From the NCBI GenBank assembly GCA_026410415.1, contig JAPMLR010000004.1:1-64000 (forward strand): a stretch of DNA of 64,000 nucleotides, given 5' to 3'. A model generated the notes under the pieces. The model made no database searches. It worked only from the letters and a program-made list of their open reading frames with translations, and was not told the origin of the DNA. How positions within the stretch are numbered: the first letter of the stretch is position 1; every line of letters begins with the position of its first letter. Origin of the DNA: Denitratimonas yunnanensis (SeqCode). GTDB taxonomy: Bacteria > Pseudomonadota > Gammaproteobacteria > Xanthomonadales > Xanthomonadaceae. A program made the position numbers and the translations under genes. Of this stretch, positions 1 to 7,049 are shown piece by piece.

Positions 1-492
1 GCCATGTCCCAGATCCATGCTGGTCCGCGCCAGCGCCTCGGCCATCGGGATGCCGGCAGCGAGGTAGGCGTCCACCCGCTCCCGCGCAAAGGCATAGCGC
101 AGGCTGTGGCCCTGCACGCCGAGCCGATGCATCGCATTGCGATACCACGCCTCGGCCTGCTTGAGCGTCTTGCCCTGCGCCAGCCGACGTTGAGTGCCGA
201 GCACGTTGATCGCCTCGCGCACCGCCGCCAGCGCGTTGGCCGGGTTCGGCAGATGCGTGGTCCGCACCTTGCCGCCCTTGGTGCCGAACACCACCTCGAT
301 GCTGCCGTGCCCATCCGCCAATCGCCGTTCCCACTGCACCAGACTGTCGCGCCCCCGAATGGCCGCCATCGCCCGCAGGCCCAGATGCCGCTCCAACCCG
401 ACCAGTGCCCGCAGCCCATCATCGGCAATGGCCTGGCGCAGTTCGGCATAGCCGTCGTCCGTGATCGCAAGAGAAAGGTGCCAGAGACAATT
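1..492 (-). pseudogene. Tyrosine (phage-type) integrase, 5'-truncated and running off the left edge
   Basis: The minus-strand frame is open from 492 to the window edge and reads as the catalytic half of a tyrosine recombinase. It has an Arg-containing GLRAM segment, a beta-hairpin GTKGGKVRTTHLP that would hold the catalytic Lys, an HSLRY box equivalent to HxxR, and LGHG at the edge, where the second His box is expected. The nucleophilic Tyr would lie just outside the window. Upstream, the frame meets TGA at 493-495 and another TGA shortly before it, and no N-terminal core-binding domain is present. The 5' half has therefore been lost, exactly where a repeated sequence begins. I infer a decayed genomic-island integrase. 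It could be intact only if the N-terminal part sits elsewhere, which cannot be seen here. Confidence 0.75.
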
Positions 493-494
493 TC

Positions 495-560
495 AGCCAA
501 TTCACTTCCTGAACTGCACGCACCGCACCTTTCCGAGTACGCTCCCCGTATCGTGAACGC
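495..560. repeat. Left copy of a roughly 65-bp direct repeat
   Basis: This copy runs from AGCCAATTCACTTCC to ATCGTGAACGCC. It matches 1441-1508 in the same orientation with only a few substitutions and one-base indels. The core starts with (G)TTCAC and ends with GTGAAC, so its ends form a short inverted repeat. It abuts the broken 5' end of the integrase frame. The block between the two copies (about 880 bp) holds the IS3 remnant and a lipoprotein gene. Confidence 0.85.
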
Positions 561-597
561 CACCACTTCCTGCACCGTCCGACTCATCCGCTACCGT

Positions 598-729
598 TCA
601 CACCGGCGACGGATCGTCACCCGGGACATCTTCGGCCCCGTCCTTCTCCGCTCGAACCAGGGCGGCCTGCTTGAACTCCGCACTGAAACGCTGACGCTTG
701 CCCTTGCTCTCCACTTTCTTCCTGCTCAT
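598..729 (-). pseudogene. IS3-type transposase OrfA, N-terminal remnant
   Basis: An ATG at 729 opens a 43-codon frame starting MSRKKVESKGKRQRFSAEF and continuing KQAALVRAEKDG. This is the usual beginning of IS3-family OrfA proteins, including the RFSAEFK segment that leads into the helix-turn-helix. After about 31 codons the family similarity stops and the frame ends in unrelated codons at TGA (598-600). Only the first third of OrfA remains. No OrfB and no clear terminal inverted repeats are visible nearby. I read this as a footprint of an insertion sequence deleted or recombined away. Confidence 0.7.
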
Positions 730-759
730 GCTTCACCTCGGATTGTGATTGTGAGTCAC

Positions 760-1015
760 TTAACCGGGTGTCCGTCGAGCAGGGGCAAGATCAGATGGCT
801 TCATCAGTCCTGCCGATGCAGGCCCGCTGAAAAGTAACTTGCCGAACGGCGTTGTCAGCGAGGGGCGCGTTGGCGTTACTGAAATCGTCAATGGCCGCCT
901 GCAATTCAGGGTGCTTGATGGCAACATGACGCCTCGCGAGGTGCGAGGTCTCCAAAGAAGTTTGGACAGGCAGCAAGGCCAGCCGGGTTTCATATTGCCA
1001 AGAGACAGGCCATGA
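760..1015 (+). pseudogene. 3' end of an unidentified gene, no start codon in frame until near the end
   Basis: After a TAA at 757-759 the plus frame is open to a TGA at 1013-1015. Its last codons overlap the ATG of the next gene as ATGA. The translation has a normal composition and ends GFILPRDRP. The only in-frame ATG is about 30 codons before the stop. This looks like the surviving C-terminal part of a longer protein whose 5' portion was removed near the IS remnant. I do not recognise the family. The overlap with the downstream lipoprotein gene suggests the pair was once translationally coupled. Confidence 0.35.
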
Positions 1016-1422
1016 AGATGCGTTACTTCATCATGCTGATGGCGACCATTATTTCTGTCTCCGCCTGTACGTCAGCGGCGATTCGCCATGAAGCTGCCGA
1101 CCCCTTGTTCTTGAAGGTGGCCATGTCCCCATCGGATTTTGAGGGGCAGGAGATTGTTGTCAGGGCATGGATCACGCTGCGGCATGAAGACAAGAACCTA
1201 TGGGCGACGCGGCAGGATCACGAGAACTGGGAGACCGTGCATTGCATCTCACTGATCAATTACGACTCGCTTGATCCGTCACTTGACGGTCGATATGTCG
1301 AAGTAACCGGCGTGGTTCGCAGCGACGCATCCAATGGAGGCAACTTGCTGCGTTTTGCTTCATGCAGAGAGGTTGCCATTGAGGTGGCGGGGCCGAGTGC
1401 AATTCGACTGATTACTCGATAG
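1012..1422 (+). CDS. Small putative lipoprotein of unknown function
   Basis: The 136-residue product begins with a positively charged hydrophobic signal peptide and a lipobox VSAC, with the acylated Cys at about residue 19. It is predicted to be membrane-anchored in the periplasm or outer membrane. The mature part is acidic. Residues about 45-120 contain alternating strands (EIVVRAWI, YVEVTGVV) compatible with a small OB-like beta fold, but I recognise no family. The start overlaps the preceding orphan frame by ATGA. The gene is visibly less GC-rich at third positions than the core genes to the right, and it is bracketed by the two direct repeats. Both features support acquisition by transfer. 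One guess is an immunity or surface-exclusion type protein; there is no direct evidence for this. Confidence 0.7.
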   Translation: MKMRYFIMLMATIISVSACTSAAIRHEAADPLFLKVAMSPSDFEGQEIVVRAWITLRHEDKNLWATRQDHENWETVHCISLINYDSLDPSLDGRYVEVTGVVRSDASNGGNLLRFASCREVAIEVAGPSAIRLITR

Positions 1423-1445
1423 TGGCTCCATTGAAAACGGAGCCA
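1423..1445. other. Short inverted repeat (hairpin) after the lipoprotein gene
   Basis: TGGCTCC at 1423-1429 pairs perfectly with GGAGCCA at 1439-1445 across a 9-nt loop. It follows immediately after the TAG stop of the lipoprotein gene and abuts the right copy of the direct repeat. It may be a weak terminator or the edge of the mobile unit. No T-run follows it. Confidence 0.5.
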
Positions 1446-1508
1446 AGTTCACTTCCTGAACTGCACGCACCGCACCTTCCCAAGTACGCTCCCCCGCATC
1501 GTGAACCG
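1441..1508. repeat. Right copy of the roughly 65-bp direct repeat
   Basis: This is the second copy of the repeat at 495-560, in the same orientation, starting AGCCAAGTTCACTTCC and ending at GTGAAC. It lies after the lipoprotein gene. Ordinary chromosomal genes resume about 110 bp downstream. With the first copy it brackets a segment made of mobile-element remnants and an atypical gene. Confidence 0.85.
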
Positions 1509-1560
1509 CTTTGGCTGGATCCCATGAGCCACGCCGGGAAATCGACAAGGGGAGGCGGGC

Positions 1561-1620
1561 TTGGCGGAACTACGGGCAGCCCTATAATTCAGGGTTCTCT
1601 AAAATAAAAGGACGAACCCT
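1561..1620 (+). promoter_or_regulatory. Sigma70 promoter and hairpin covering the globin ribosome-binding site
   Basis: A -35-like TTGGCG (1561-1566) is followed after 16 nt by a perfect -10 TATAAT (1583-1588), so transcription should begin near 1594. Just downstream, AGGGTTC (1591-1597) can pair with GAACCCT (1614-1620). The 16-nt loop carries the AAGGAC ribosome-binding site of the TTG-initiated globin gene. The arrangement could modulate translation. Confidence 0.6.
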
Positions 1621-1622
1621 CT

Positions 1623-2024
1623 TTGGAAACCTTTGACGACCTCCAGCAAAGCTATGGCCGCTGCCTGCGCGAGAAGAACTTCATCGAACGCTTCTACGAG
1701 ATTTTTCTGGCCAGCCATCCGGACATCGCCCCGATGTTCGAAAAGACGGACTTCAACACGCAGCGTTTTGCCTTGCGGCGGGGAATCAGCGTTGCGATCG
1801 AGCATGCCAACGGGAGTCGTCTGGCAGAGCGCACGATGAACCAGATGGCCGATACCCATTCGCGCAAGGGCAGTGTGCCGGTGCCGCCATCGCTGTACCG
1901 CTACTGGGTAGACAGCCTGGTCAGGACAGTCGACGAAGTCGATCCTCAGTCCAGCGATGCACTTCTGGAGCGTTGGCGCACGGGCATGAACAAAGTCGTC
2001 TCGACCTTCCAGGCGCATTACTGA
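1623..2024 (+). CDS. Single-domain bacterial globin
   Basis: The 133-residue protein spans one globin domain, with helix A near its N-terminus and a C-terminal helix that includes WRTGMNKVV. PMFEKTDF matches the CD corner, with Phe at the CD1 region. His in ADTHSRKG is the likely proximal haem ligand (F8), followed by VPVPPSLYRYW as in the FG/G segment. Bacterial globins of this type bind O2 or NO in the cytoplasm. No reductase domain is attached, so electron donors would be separate. The start is TTG at 1623; AAGGAC lies about 10 nt upstream and no better in-frame ATG exists. A strong promoter and a hairpin over the ribosome-binding site precede it. The gene stands alone, next to the decayed mobile segment. 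Confidence 0.8.
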   Translation: METFDDLQQSYGRCLREKNFIERFYEIFLASHPDIAPMFEKTDFNTQRFALRRGISVAIEHANGSRLAERTMNQMADTHSRKGSVPVPPSLYRYWVDSLVRTVDEVDPQSSDALLERWRTGMNKVVSTFQAHY

Positions 2025-2040
2025 GCCTGTGCTGCGGCGG

Positions 2041-2060
2041 CGTGTCCGGATCCGGACACG
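2041..2060. terminator. Perfect 20-bp palindrome between convergent genes
   Basis: CGTGTCCGGA is followed directly by its reverse complement TCCGGACACG. It sits 17 bp after the globin stop and 18 bp before the stop of the convergent exported-protein gene. A bidirectional transcript end is plausible, although no T-run is present. Confidence 0.5.
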
Positions 2061-2078
2061 CTCCCGAAGCGGGCTTGC

Positions 2079-2570
2079 TCAGCGGATTCGCTTGACTTTG
2101 GTAGACGCGTTGTAGCCCTCTACCTTGAGCAGATGACTGCCCATGAAGCCCGGTTCGATGGTGATGCCGGGGCTGTCGAGCTTCACCCCGGACCAGGTTT
2201 CGTTGTTGGTTTGCTGCCAGACCTGTCCGTTCTCCAGCTGGAACGTGGTCTTGCCACTCCAGCCGCGAAATTCGCCGATCAGACGACTGCGGACGGTTCC
2301 GCCATCCCCGCCCGGCGCGCCACGGCCGGAGCCGTAGGGCATCGGTGCCACCGTCTGCGGCATGTCGAGGTTCTGTTGCAGCCAGGCGTTGAGTGCCGCC
2401 AGTTCCTCGGGGCTGAGCTTGTCCAGGCCGGCGGTGCGGAACTGTGCCGCGCTCATGCGCTCTTCCAGGGTCGAAAACGATTGTGCGGAAGCCGTTGACA
2501 CGGCACCGGCAGCAAGGAGGCAGGTGGCCAGGAGTGAAGCGGAAAAGGGGAGCTTGAACACGGCGGGCAT
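2079..2570 (-). CDS. Exported conserved hypothetical protein
   Basis: The 163-residue product has a clear Sec signal peptide (hydrophobic core LLATCLLAAGAV, cleavage after ASA near residue 29). The N-terminal mature half contains a helical LSPEELAALNAWL segment. A Gly/Pro-rich linker (YGSGRGAPGGDGG) follows, then a beta-rich C-terminal half (FRGWSGKTTFQLENGQVWQQ) in which a periodic Gln/Trp pattern resembles small SH3-like or beta-sandwich folds. Similar secreted hypotheticals are common in xanthomonads, but no function is established to my knowledge. The ATG at 2570 was chosen because it gives the signal peptide; longer upstream frames have no signal sequence. It is divergent from the gene at 2715. 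Confidence 0.75.
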   Translation of the reverse strand: MPAVFKLPFSASLLATCLLAAGAVSTASAQSFSTLEERMSAAQFRTAGLDKLSPEELAALNAWLQQNLDMPQTVAPMPYGSGRGAPGGDGGTVRSRLIGEFRGWSGKTTFQLENGQVWQQTNNETWSGVKLDSPGITIEPGFMGSHLLKVEGYNASTKVKRIR

Positions 2571-2714
2571 CGTCAGGGAAGCGGGCTGGCAGTCTAAATC
2601 CCCCGCGCGATACTGCAAAGCCGTGCAGTCTCGACGCCGCCTGCGACACGCCGGGCTTGCGGTGCGCTGCGGAGGCGGCCACCATCGCACCGAGGGTCGA
2701 CGAAGGGGTGGGGT

Positions 2715-3278
2715 ATGCGCGTGCTGTCGTGTTGTCTGGTCGTCTTGTCGTGGGCGGGCGCATCCTGCGCCGAGCCGCTCAGTTACGACTACGCCTACCT
2801 CAGTCATCAGGAGGTGGATACCGACAATGGGCGGGCCAGCAACGATGTTTTCGGCATGCATCACGAGCTGGGTGAACACCTGCATGTTTTCGGTTCCTGG
2901 GGCGATGCCGGTGCGTACGGCAATCCGTTGTGGCAAGACAGCCGTGCATTGCGGCTCGGGCTCGGCGGGCGATATCTCTTCGGCGAGCACACGCTCGTGG
3001 CCGTCAAGTTCGCCCTGATCCGGGCGCAGTTCGACAGGCCGACCGGGGAAACCGTGAAGGACGATGGCACCAGCATGATTCTGGAGATCCGCCACCGTTT
3101 CCGGCCATGGCTGGAGGTGATCGGCAGCGGCTCACGCAGCAACGTGCTTGGCTGGCAAACGACCGAGTATGTGGCCGGGCCGGTGTTCCATGTCCATCCG
3201 CGTGTGGCGCTGGGTACGCTGTACCGGCGCATGGAGGGAAATGCCGGATTCGAGGCGACGCTGCGCTGGTATTACTGA
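2715..3278 (+). CDS. Putative outer-membrane beta-barrel protein, unknown function
   Basis: The 187-residue product has a short signal peptide (LSCCLVVLSWAGASCA). Amphipathic beta strands follow: LSYDYAYL, LHVFGSWGDAG, ALRLGLGGRYLF, HTLVAVKFALI and a C-terminal strand ATLRWYY. The terminal aromatic residue and the alternating hydrophobic pattern are typical of outer-membrane porin-like barrels of about eight strands. I recognise no family name. It starts 144 bp from the divergent exported-protein gene, and the next gene begins 39 bp after its stop. The role is unknown. Confidence 0.65.
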   Translation: MRVLSCCLVVLSWAGASCAEPLSYDYAYLSHQEVDTDNGRASNDVFGMHHELGEHLHVFGSWGDAGAYGNPLWQDSRALRLGLGGRYLFGEHTLVAVKFALIRAQFDRPTGETVKDDGTSMILEIRHRFRPWLEVIGSGSRSNVLGWQTTEYVAGPVFHVHPRVALGTLYRRMEGNAGFEATLRWYY

Positions 3279-3317
3279 TCGGATCCGTTCGATCCGCACC
3301 GACCCGGTTCAAGACAC

Positions 3318-4199
3318 ATGGCTGACAACACCGTACTGACCATCTTCCTTCCTCTCGCGCTCGCGATCTTGATGGCAGGCTTGGGTCTGCATCTGACCCT
3401 GGCTGATTTCGCCAGGGTGGCGCGGCAGCCGCGTGCGGTGCTGGTGGCGCTGGCGGTGCAATCGCTGCTGCTGCCGCCGGTGGCATTCGGGTTGGCATGG
3501 ATGCTCGGGCTGCCGCCTGAGCTGGCAGTGGGACTGGTTCTGTTGTCGGCTTCGCCCGGCGGGGTCACGGCCAACATCTTCAGCCACTTGGCACGCGGCG
3601 ACGTTGCATTGAACGTCACATTGACGGCGGTGAACAGCGCGCTCGCGCTTGTCACGCTGCCGCTGTGGACGGGGCTGGCATTGCAACTGTTCATGGACAG
3701 CGAAAGTGCGGTGCCGCCGCCGTTGCGCAAGCTGCTGGAGGTGGCGGTGATCGTGGTGGTGCCGGTGGTGCTGGGCATGGTGTTGCGTGCCTGGAAACCG
3801 AATCTGGCCGATGCTGCCGAAAGGCCGGTGCGGGCGATGTCCACGCTGTTGCTGGTGGTGCTGATAGCGCTGGCGATCGTCAGCGAGTTCGAGGTGCTGC
3901 GCAATTACGCCGCCGTGGTCGGGCTGGCCTGCCTGGGCTTCAACCTGATCAGCCTGTTCTCCGGCTATTTCGCCGGGCTGGTCACCCGCCTCGGCCGGCC
4001 GCAGGCGATCGCGATCGGCTTCGAGATCAGCATCCACAACAGCACGCTGGCGATCATCCTGGCGCTGCAGGTGCTGGGCAACGAACGCATCGCGATTCCA
4101 GCGGCGGTGTATGCGGTGCTGATGTATCCAGTAGCGGCGGGGTTCGTGTACTGGCTGAACCGACGTGCGCGACGCGAGACGGTCGGCGCGGTGCAATGA
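3318..4199 (+). CDS. Bile acid:sodium symporter (BASS/SBF) family transporter
   Basis: The 293-residue integral membrane protein has about nine to ten hydrophobic segments across its length. It matches the SBF/BASS fold: GLGLHLTLADF near residue 22, the conserved LLSASPGGVTANIFSHLARGD stretch near residues 73-95 (the family's sodium-site crossover region), and GFEISIHNSTLAIILAL near residue 233 as the second crossover. Members import organic anions such as bile acids or pantoate with sodium. The real substrate here cannot be told from sequence. The length is normal for the family. It stands alone, followed by a strong hairpin. Confidence 0.9.
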   Translation: MADNTVLTIFLPLALAILMAGLGLHLTLADFARVARQPRAVLVALAVQSLLLPPVAFGLAWMLGLPPELAVGLVLLSASPGGVTANIFSHLARGDVALNVTLTAVNSALALVTLPLWTGLALQLFMDSESAVPPPLRKLLEVAVIVVVPVVLGMVLRAWKPNLADAAERPVRAMSTLLLVVLIALAIVSEFEVLRNYAAVVGLACLGFNLISLFSGYFAGLVTRLGRPQAIAIGFEISIHNSTLAIILALQVLGNERIAIPAAVYAVLMYPVAAGFVYWLNRRARRETVGAVQ

Positions 4200-4205
4200 G
4201 ATTCA

Positions 4206-4236
4206 GTCTGCGTCTCAGCCGGTGAGACGGGCAGAC
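4206..4236 (+). terminator. Hairpin after the SBF transporter gene
   Basis: CGTCTCA (4211-4217) pairs with TGAGACG (4223-4229), and the outer GTCTG (4206-4210) pairs with CAGAC (4232-4236) across a small bulge. It begins 7 nt after the transporter stop codon. The T-run is weak, so termination strength is uncertain. Confidence 0.55.
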
Positions 4237-4249
4237 GCATACTGGCAGC

Positions 4250-5374
4250 ATGAAATTGCCGCCTTCCATTCATGATGCGCCCACCGAACCGCTGACCGGC
4301 CCGACCCGGCACAAGGGGCGTGGCGCGGCGTCGAATCCGGCCGGGCGCTTCGAATCGATCCGTCACGTGCGCGAGGACGATGGCTGGGCCCCGGAGGAAC
4401 TGCTGGAGCCGCCCGCGCGCCCGAAAACACAGGTCACGCTGGAAACCGCGCGCAGCATCATCAGCCGCAACGATTCGCCGGATCTCGGCTTCGATCAGTC
4501 GATCAATCCTTATCGAGGATGTGAGCACGGTTGTGTGTATTGCTACGCGCGGCCTTCGCACGGCTATCTGAATCTGTCCGCCGGGCTGGATTTCGAGACG
4601 AAGCTGTTCGCCAAGGCCAATGCGGCGGATCTGCTGCGTGCCGAGCTGGGCAAGCGCGGCTACGTCTGCTCGCCGATCAATCTTGGCGCGAACACCGATC
4701 CCTACCAGCCGATCGAGCGCCGCCACGCGATCACCCGCAGCGTGCTGGAGGTGCTGTCGGAAACGCAGCACCCGACCACCATCGTCACCAAGAACGCGCT
4801 GGTGGAACGTGACATCGACCTGCTCGCCGATATGGCCAAACGCCGTCTGGTGCATGTGTTCGTTTCCGTCACCACGCTCGACAACCGCCTGTCGGCCACG
4901 CTGGAACCACGCGCCACCGCGCCGCATCGCCGCTTGCAAACGGTGGAAACACTCAGCGCCGCCGGAGTGCCGTGCGGGGTGATGGTGGCGCCGGTGATTC
5001 CCTTCGTCACCGACCAGTTCATGGAAAGCATCCTCGAACACGCCGCCGCCGCAGGCGCGCGCGTGGCCGGATACAGCGTGCTGCGGCTGCCGCACGAAGT
5101 GAAGGATCTGATGCGTCAATGGCTCGCGCTGCACCTGCCCGAGCGTGCCGCGCACGTGATGAACGTGATCCGCGACATGCGCGGCGGGCGCGACAACGAT
5201 CCGGATTTCGGCAGCCGCATGCGCGGGCAGGGTGCCTATGCCGATCTGTTGCGCCAGCGTTTTGCCGTGGCTTGCCGCAAGTTCGGCCTGAACCGGGGGC
5301 GCGAGGCGCTCGATCTGGATACCACGCGCTTCATGCCGCCGCGCCCGTCGTCGCCGCAGGGCGAGTTGTTCTGA
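4250..5374 (+). CDS. PA0069-family radical SAM protein
   Basis: The 374-residue cytoplasmic protein carries the radical SAM iron-sulfur motif GCEHGCVYCYARPSHGY (CxxxCxxC) near residues 88-104, preceded by SINPYRGC. This is typical of the SplB-related Rv2578c/PA0069 group. A GANTDPYQPIE segment follows. The N-terminal RHKGRGAASNPAGRFE and the C-terminal zone also fit the group. Members are predicted to cleave SAM and to generate a 5'-deoxyadenosyl radical. The physiological substrate is not known to me; spore photoproduct lyase is the nearest characterised relative, but this is not it. The start ATG at 4250 gives the family-typical N-terminus. It is a single gene with no obvious operon partner. 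Confidence 0.9.
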   Translation: MKLPPSIHDAPTEPLTGPTRHKGRGAASNPAGRFESIRHVREDDGWAPEELLEPPARPKTQVTLETARSIISRNDSPDLGFDQSINPYRGCEHGCVYCYARPSHGYLNLSAGLDFETKLFAKANAADLLRAELGKRGYVCSPINLGANTDPYQPIERRHAITRSVLEVLSETQHPTTIVTKNALVERDIDLLADMAKRRLVHVFVSVTTLDNRLSATLEPRATAPHRRLQTVETLSAAGVPCGVMVAPVIPFVTDQFMESILEHAAAAGARVAGYSVLRLPHEVKDLMRQWLALHLPERAAHVMNVIRDMRGGRDNDPDFGSRMRGQGAYADLLRQRFAVACRKFGLNRGREALDLDTTRFMPPRPSSPQGELF

Positions 5375-5464
5375 ACATCTGTTTCAGGACCAGACGGGCT
5401 CGTGTCCGGTTCGCGTGCGCTTTCCAGTACTCATGGGTCCATGTCTTGTTTCAGGAAGAGAACA

Positions 5465-6928
5465 ATGCCGCTCATGAAGTACTCGTCTGCATTCGCATTG
5501 GCGATCAGTCTCCTGGCTGTCACCCTGCCTGCGGCATCCGCCACGAATCCGGCAGGAGGTGTCTCCACGGTCCAGCAAGGAATTTCCACGCGAGGTGTGC
5601 CGCTCCATACATTCACCGTCGCCGGCACGGGCGTCGGCATGATCCCCGATGGTCCCGGCACCCCGACATCCTGCGGTTCTGCCGGCACACCGCTGGACAT
5701 CGGCTTCACCTTGCCGGCGCTGGCCGGCGAACTGGTGGATCTGGATGTGGAACTGCATTTCTCGCCAGTACACACCTGGGGCAGCGACGTTACGGCGGTG
5801 CTGATTTCACCCGGCGGCCTGCGGCAGCACACCTTGTTCGGGCGACTCGGCGCGATCACTGCCGCCGCGTGCGGTCATGGTGCAGACCTTGCCGGACCTT
5901 ACATCTTCAGCGATGCGGCGACACCGCCATCCGGCGGGCTGTGGCAGGCTGCACAGGCCGCCGGCGGCGCGAGCCAGATTCCCGCAGGCAGCTATTTCAC
6001 CACCGATTCTGGCGGTGAAGGTGCCGTCAATCCGATGCCCCCCACCTCGCTGGTGGCAAGGTTCGCGGGGATGCAGCCGTGGCAGATGCAGGGAACCTGG
6101 ATACTGCGGGTGACGGACAGTGGTGGGGGCGATACCGGCGGCGTGGGCGCTGCAACACTGCGCATCCACTACCGGGAAGGCGGCAGCGCGATCTACGACA
6201 ACGGCCCGATGAGCACAGGTGCCACCACAGACAGTGGCGTGGCGGCACCTGCTGGCTACCACTGGAGTGAATTGCAGCAGGACGATTCCAACCCCGGCGT
6301 GGCCAATACGAACGCCGGCTTTAGCAGCGCGATCATCGCTGGAACCGTTTTCCGGGTAGCGGACGACTTCACCGTGCCGCCTGACCAGGCATGGACGCTG
6401 ACGCATGCGGAGTTTCCCGCCTACCAGAGCGGCTACGGCGGTGCTGCCGCGCCCTTCGACTTCCTGAGCTTGCGCATCTGGGATGGCCCGCCTACGGCAC
6501 CGGGCAGCCAGTTGCTGTGCGGCGACGAGGCCACGAACGTTTACCTGGGGGCGCACGAGATGGGCTTGTTGCGGGTATTCAACTCCATTGCCGGGTCAAC
6601 ACCAAGTTCAACACGGCGCATCTGGGCGATGAAGGCAGCGATTCCTGCGGCCTGCGCAGGCACGGGCTTCTTCGGCGCGGGCACGTACTGGCTCGACTGG
6701 AACTCCCGCATCCCCGGCATGGCAAACCATTTCACCCCGACGGTCACCCTCCCGGGCATCCGCTCGCAGCCTGGGGACAACGCGCAGCAGCGAGACAATA
6801 CGGGTGTATGGGTGGAGCTGGTCGATGTTGGGGCGCCGATCACGCCGCCCTCCGTTCCGGTCGCGCTCCCGTTCAAGCTTTACGGCAGCATCCTTACGGC
6901 AGACATCTTCGCCAACGGTTTCGAGTAA
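5465..6928 (+). CDS. Secreted protein with proprotein-convertase P-like domain and C-terminal IFANGFE tail
   Basis: The 487-residue product has a Sec signal peptide ending near PAASA (residue 25). Residues about 40-215 resemble a P/Homo-B jelly-roll domain (DLDVELHF, TWGSDVTAVLISPGG, GTWILRVTDSGGGDTG), a module usually attached to secreted proteases. No protease catalytic domain is present. The remaining 260 residues are beta-rich with RVADDFTVP and WVELVDVG and have no recognised domain. The last residues, DIFANGFE, match a short acidic-aromatic C-terminal motif that I recall at the ends of many secreted proteins in this bacterial group; it may be a sorting signal. The start was chosen at ATG 5465 because AGGAAGAG lies 6 nt upstream and the signal peptide begins there. 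Confidence 0.75.
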   Translation: MPLMKYSSAFALAISLLAVTLPAASATNPAGGVSTVQQGISTRGVPLHTFTVAGTGVGMIPDGPGTPTSCGSAGTPLDIGFTLPALAGELVDLDVELHFSPVHTWGSDVTAVLISPGGLRQHTLFGRLGAITAAACGHGADLAGPYIFSDAATPPSGGLWQAAQAAGGASQIPAGSYFTTDSGGEGAVNPMPPTSLVARFAGMQPWQMQGTWILRVTDSGGGDTGGVGAATLRIHYREGGSAIYDNGPMSTGATTDSGVAAPAGYHWSELQQDDSNPGVANTNAGFSSAIIAGTVFRVADDFTVPPDQAWTLTHAEFPAYQSGYGGAAAPFDFLSLRIWDGPPTAPGSQLLCGDEATNVYLGAHEMGLLRVFNSIAGSTPSSTRRIWAMKAAIPAACAGTGFFGAGTYWLDWNSRIPGMANHFTPTVTLPGIRSQPGDNAQQRDNTGVWVELVDVGAPITPPSVPVALPFKLYGSILTADIFANGFE

Positions 6929-6992
6929 GACATCGGCGAACGTCGGGCAACGCCCGAATCGGGCATGAATGTCCCATCGATGCAGGCTCAGT

Positions 6993-7027
6993 GCCAGCGT
7001 CGGATGCCGTTAGCATCCGGCGCTGGC
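6993..7027 (+). terminator. Strong hairpin between the secreted-protein gene and the GumN-like gene
   Basis: A 15-bp stem with one G-T pair (6993-7007 with 7013-7027) and a 5-nt loop lies between the two genes. A smaller TCGGGC/GCCCGA hairpin sits at 6943-6957. It ends 7 nt before a possible ATG at 7035. This argues for the ATG at 7050 as the real start of the next gene. Confidence 0.6.
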
Positions 7028-7049
7028 TGACCCAATGAGCAGGCACCAC

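Noticed and set aside
495..1508. Repeats as integron attC sites
   Set aside because: The ends are GTTCAC/GTGAAC and not the RYYYAAC/GTTRRRY cores, there is no bulged-stem pattern and the integrase is not IntI-like as far as visible.
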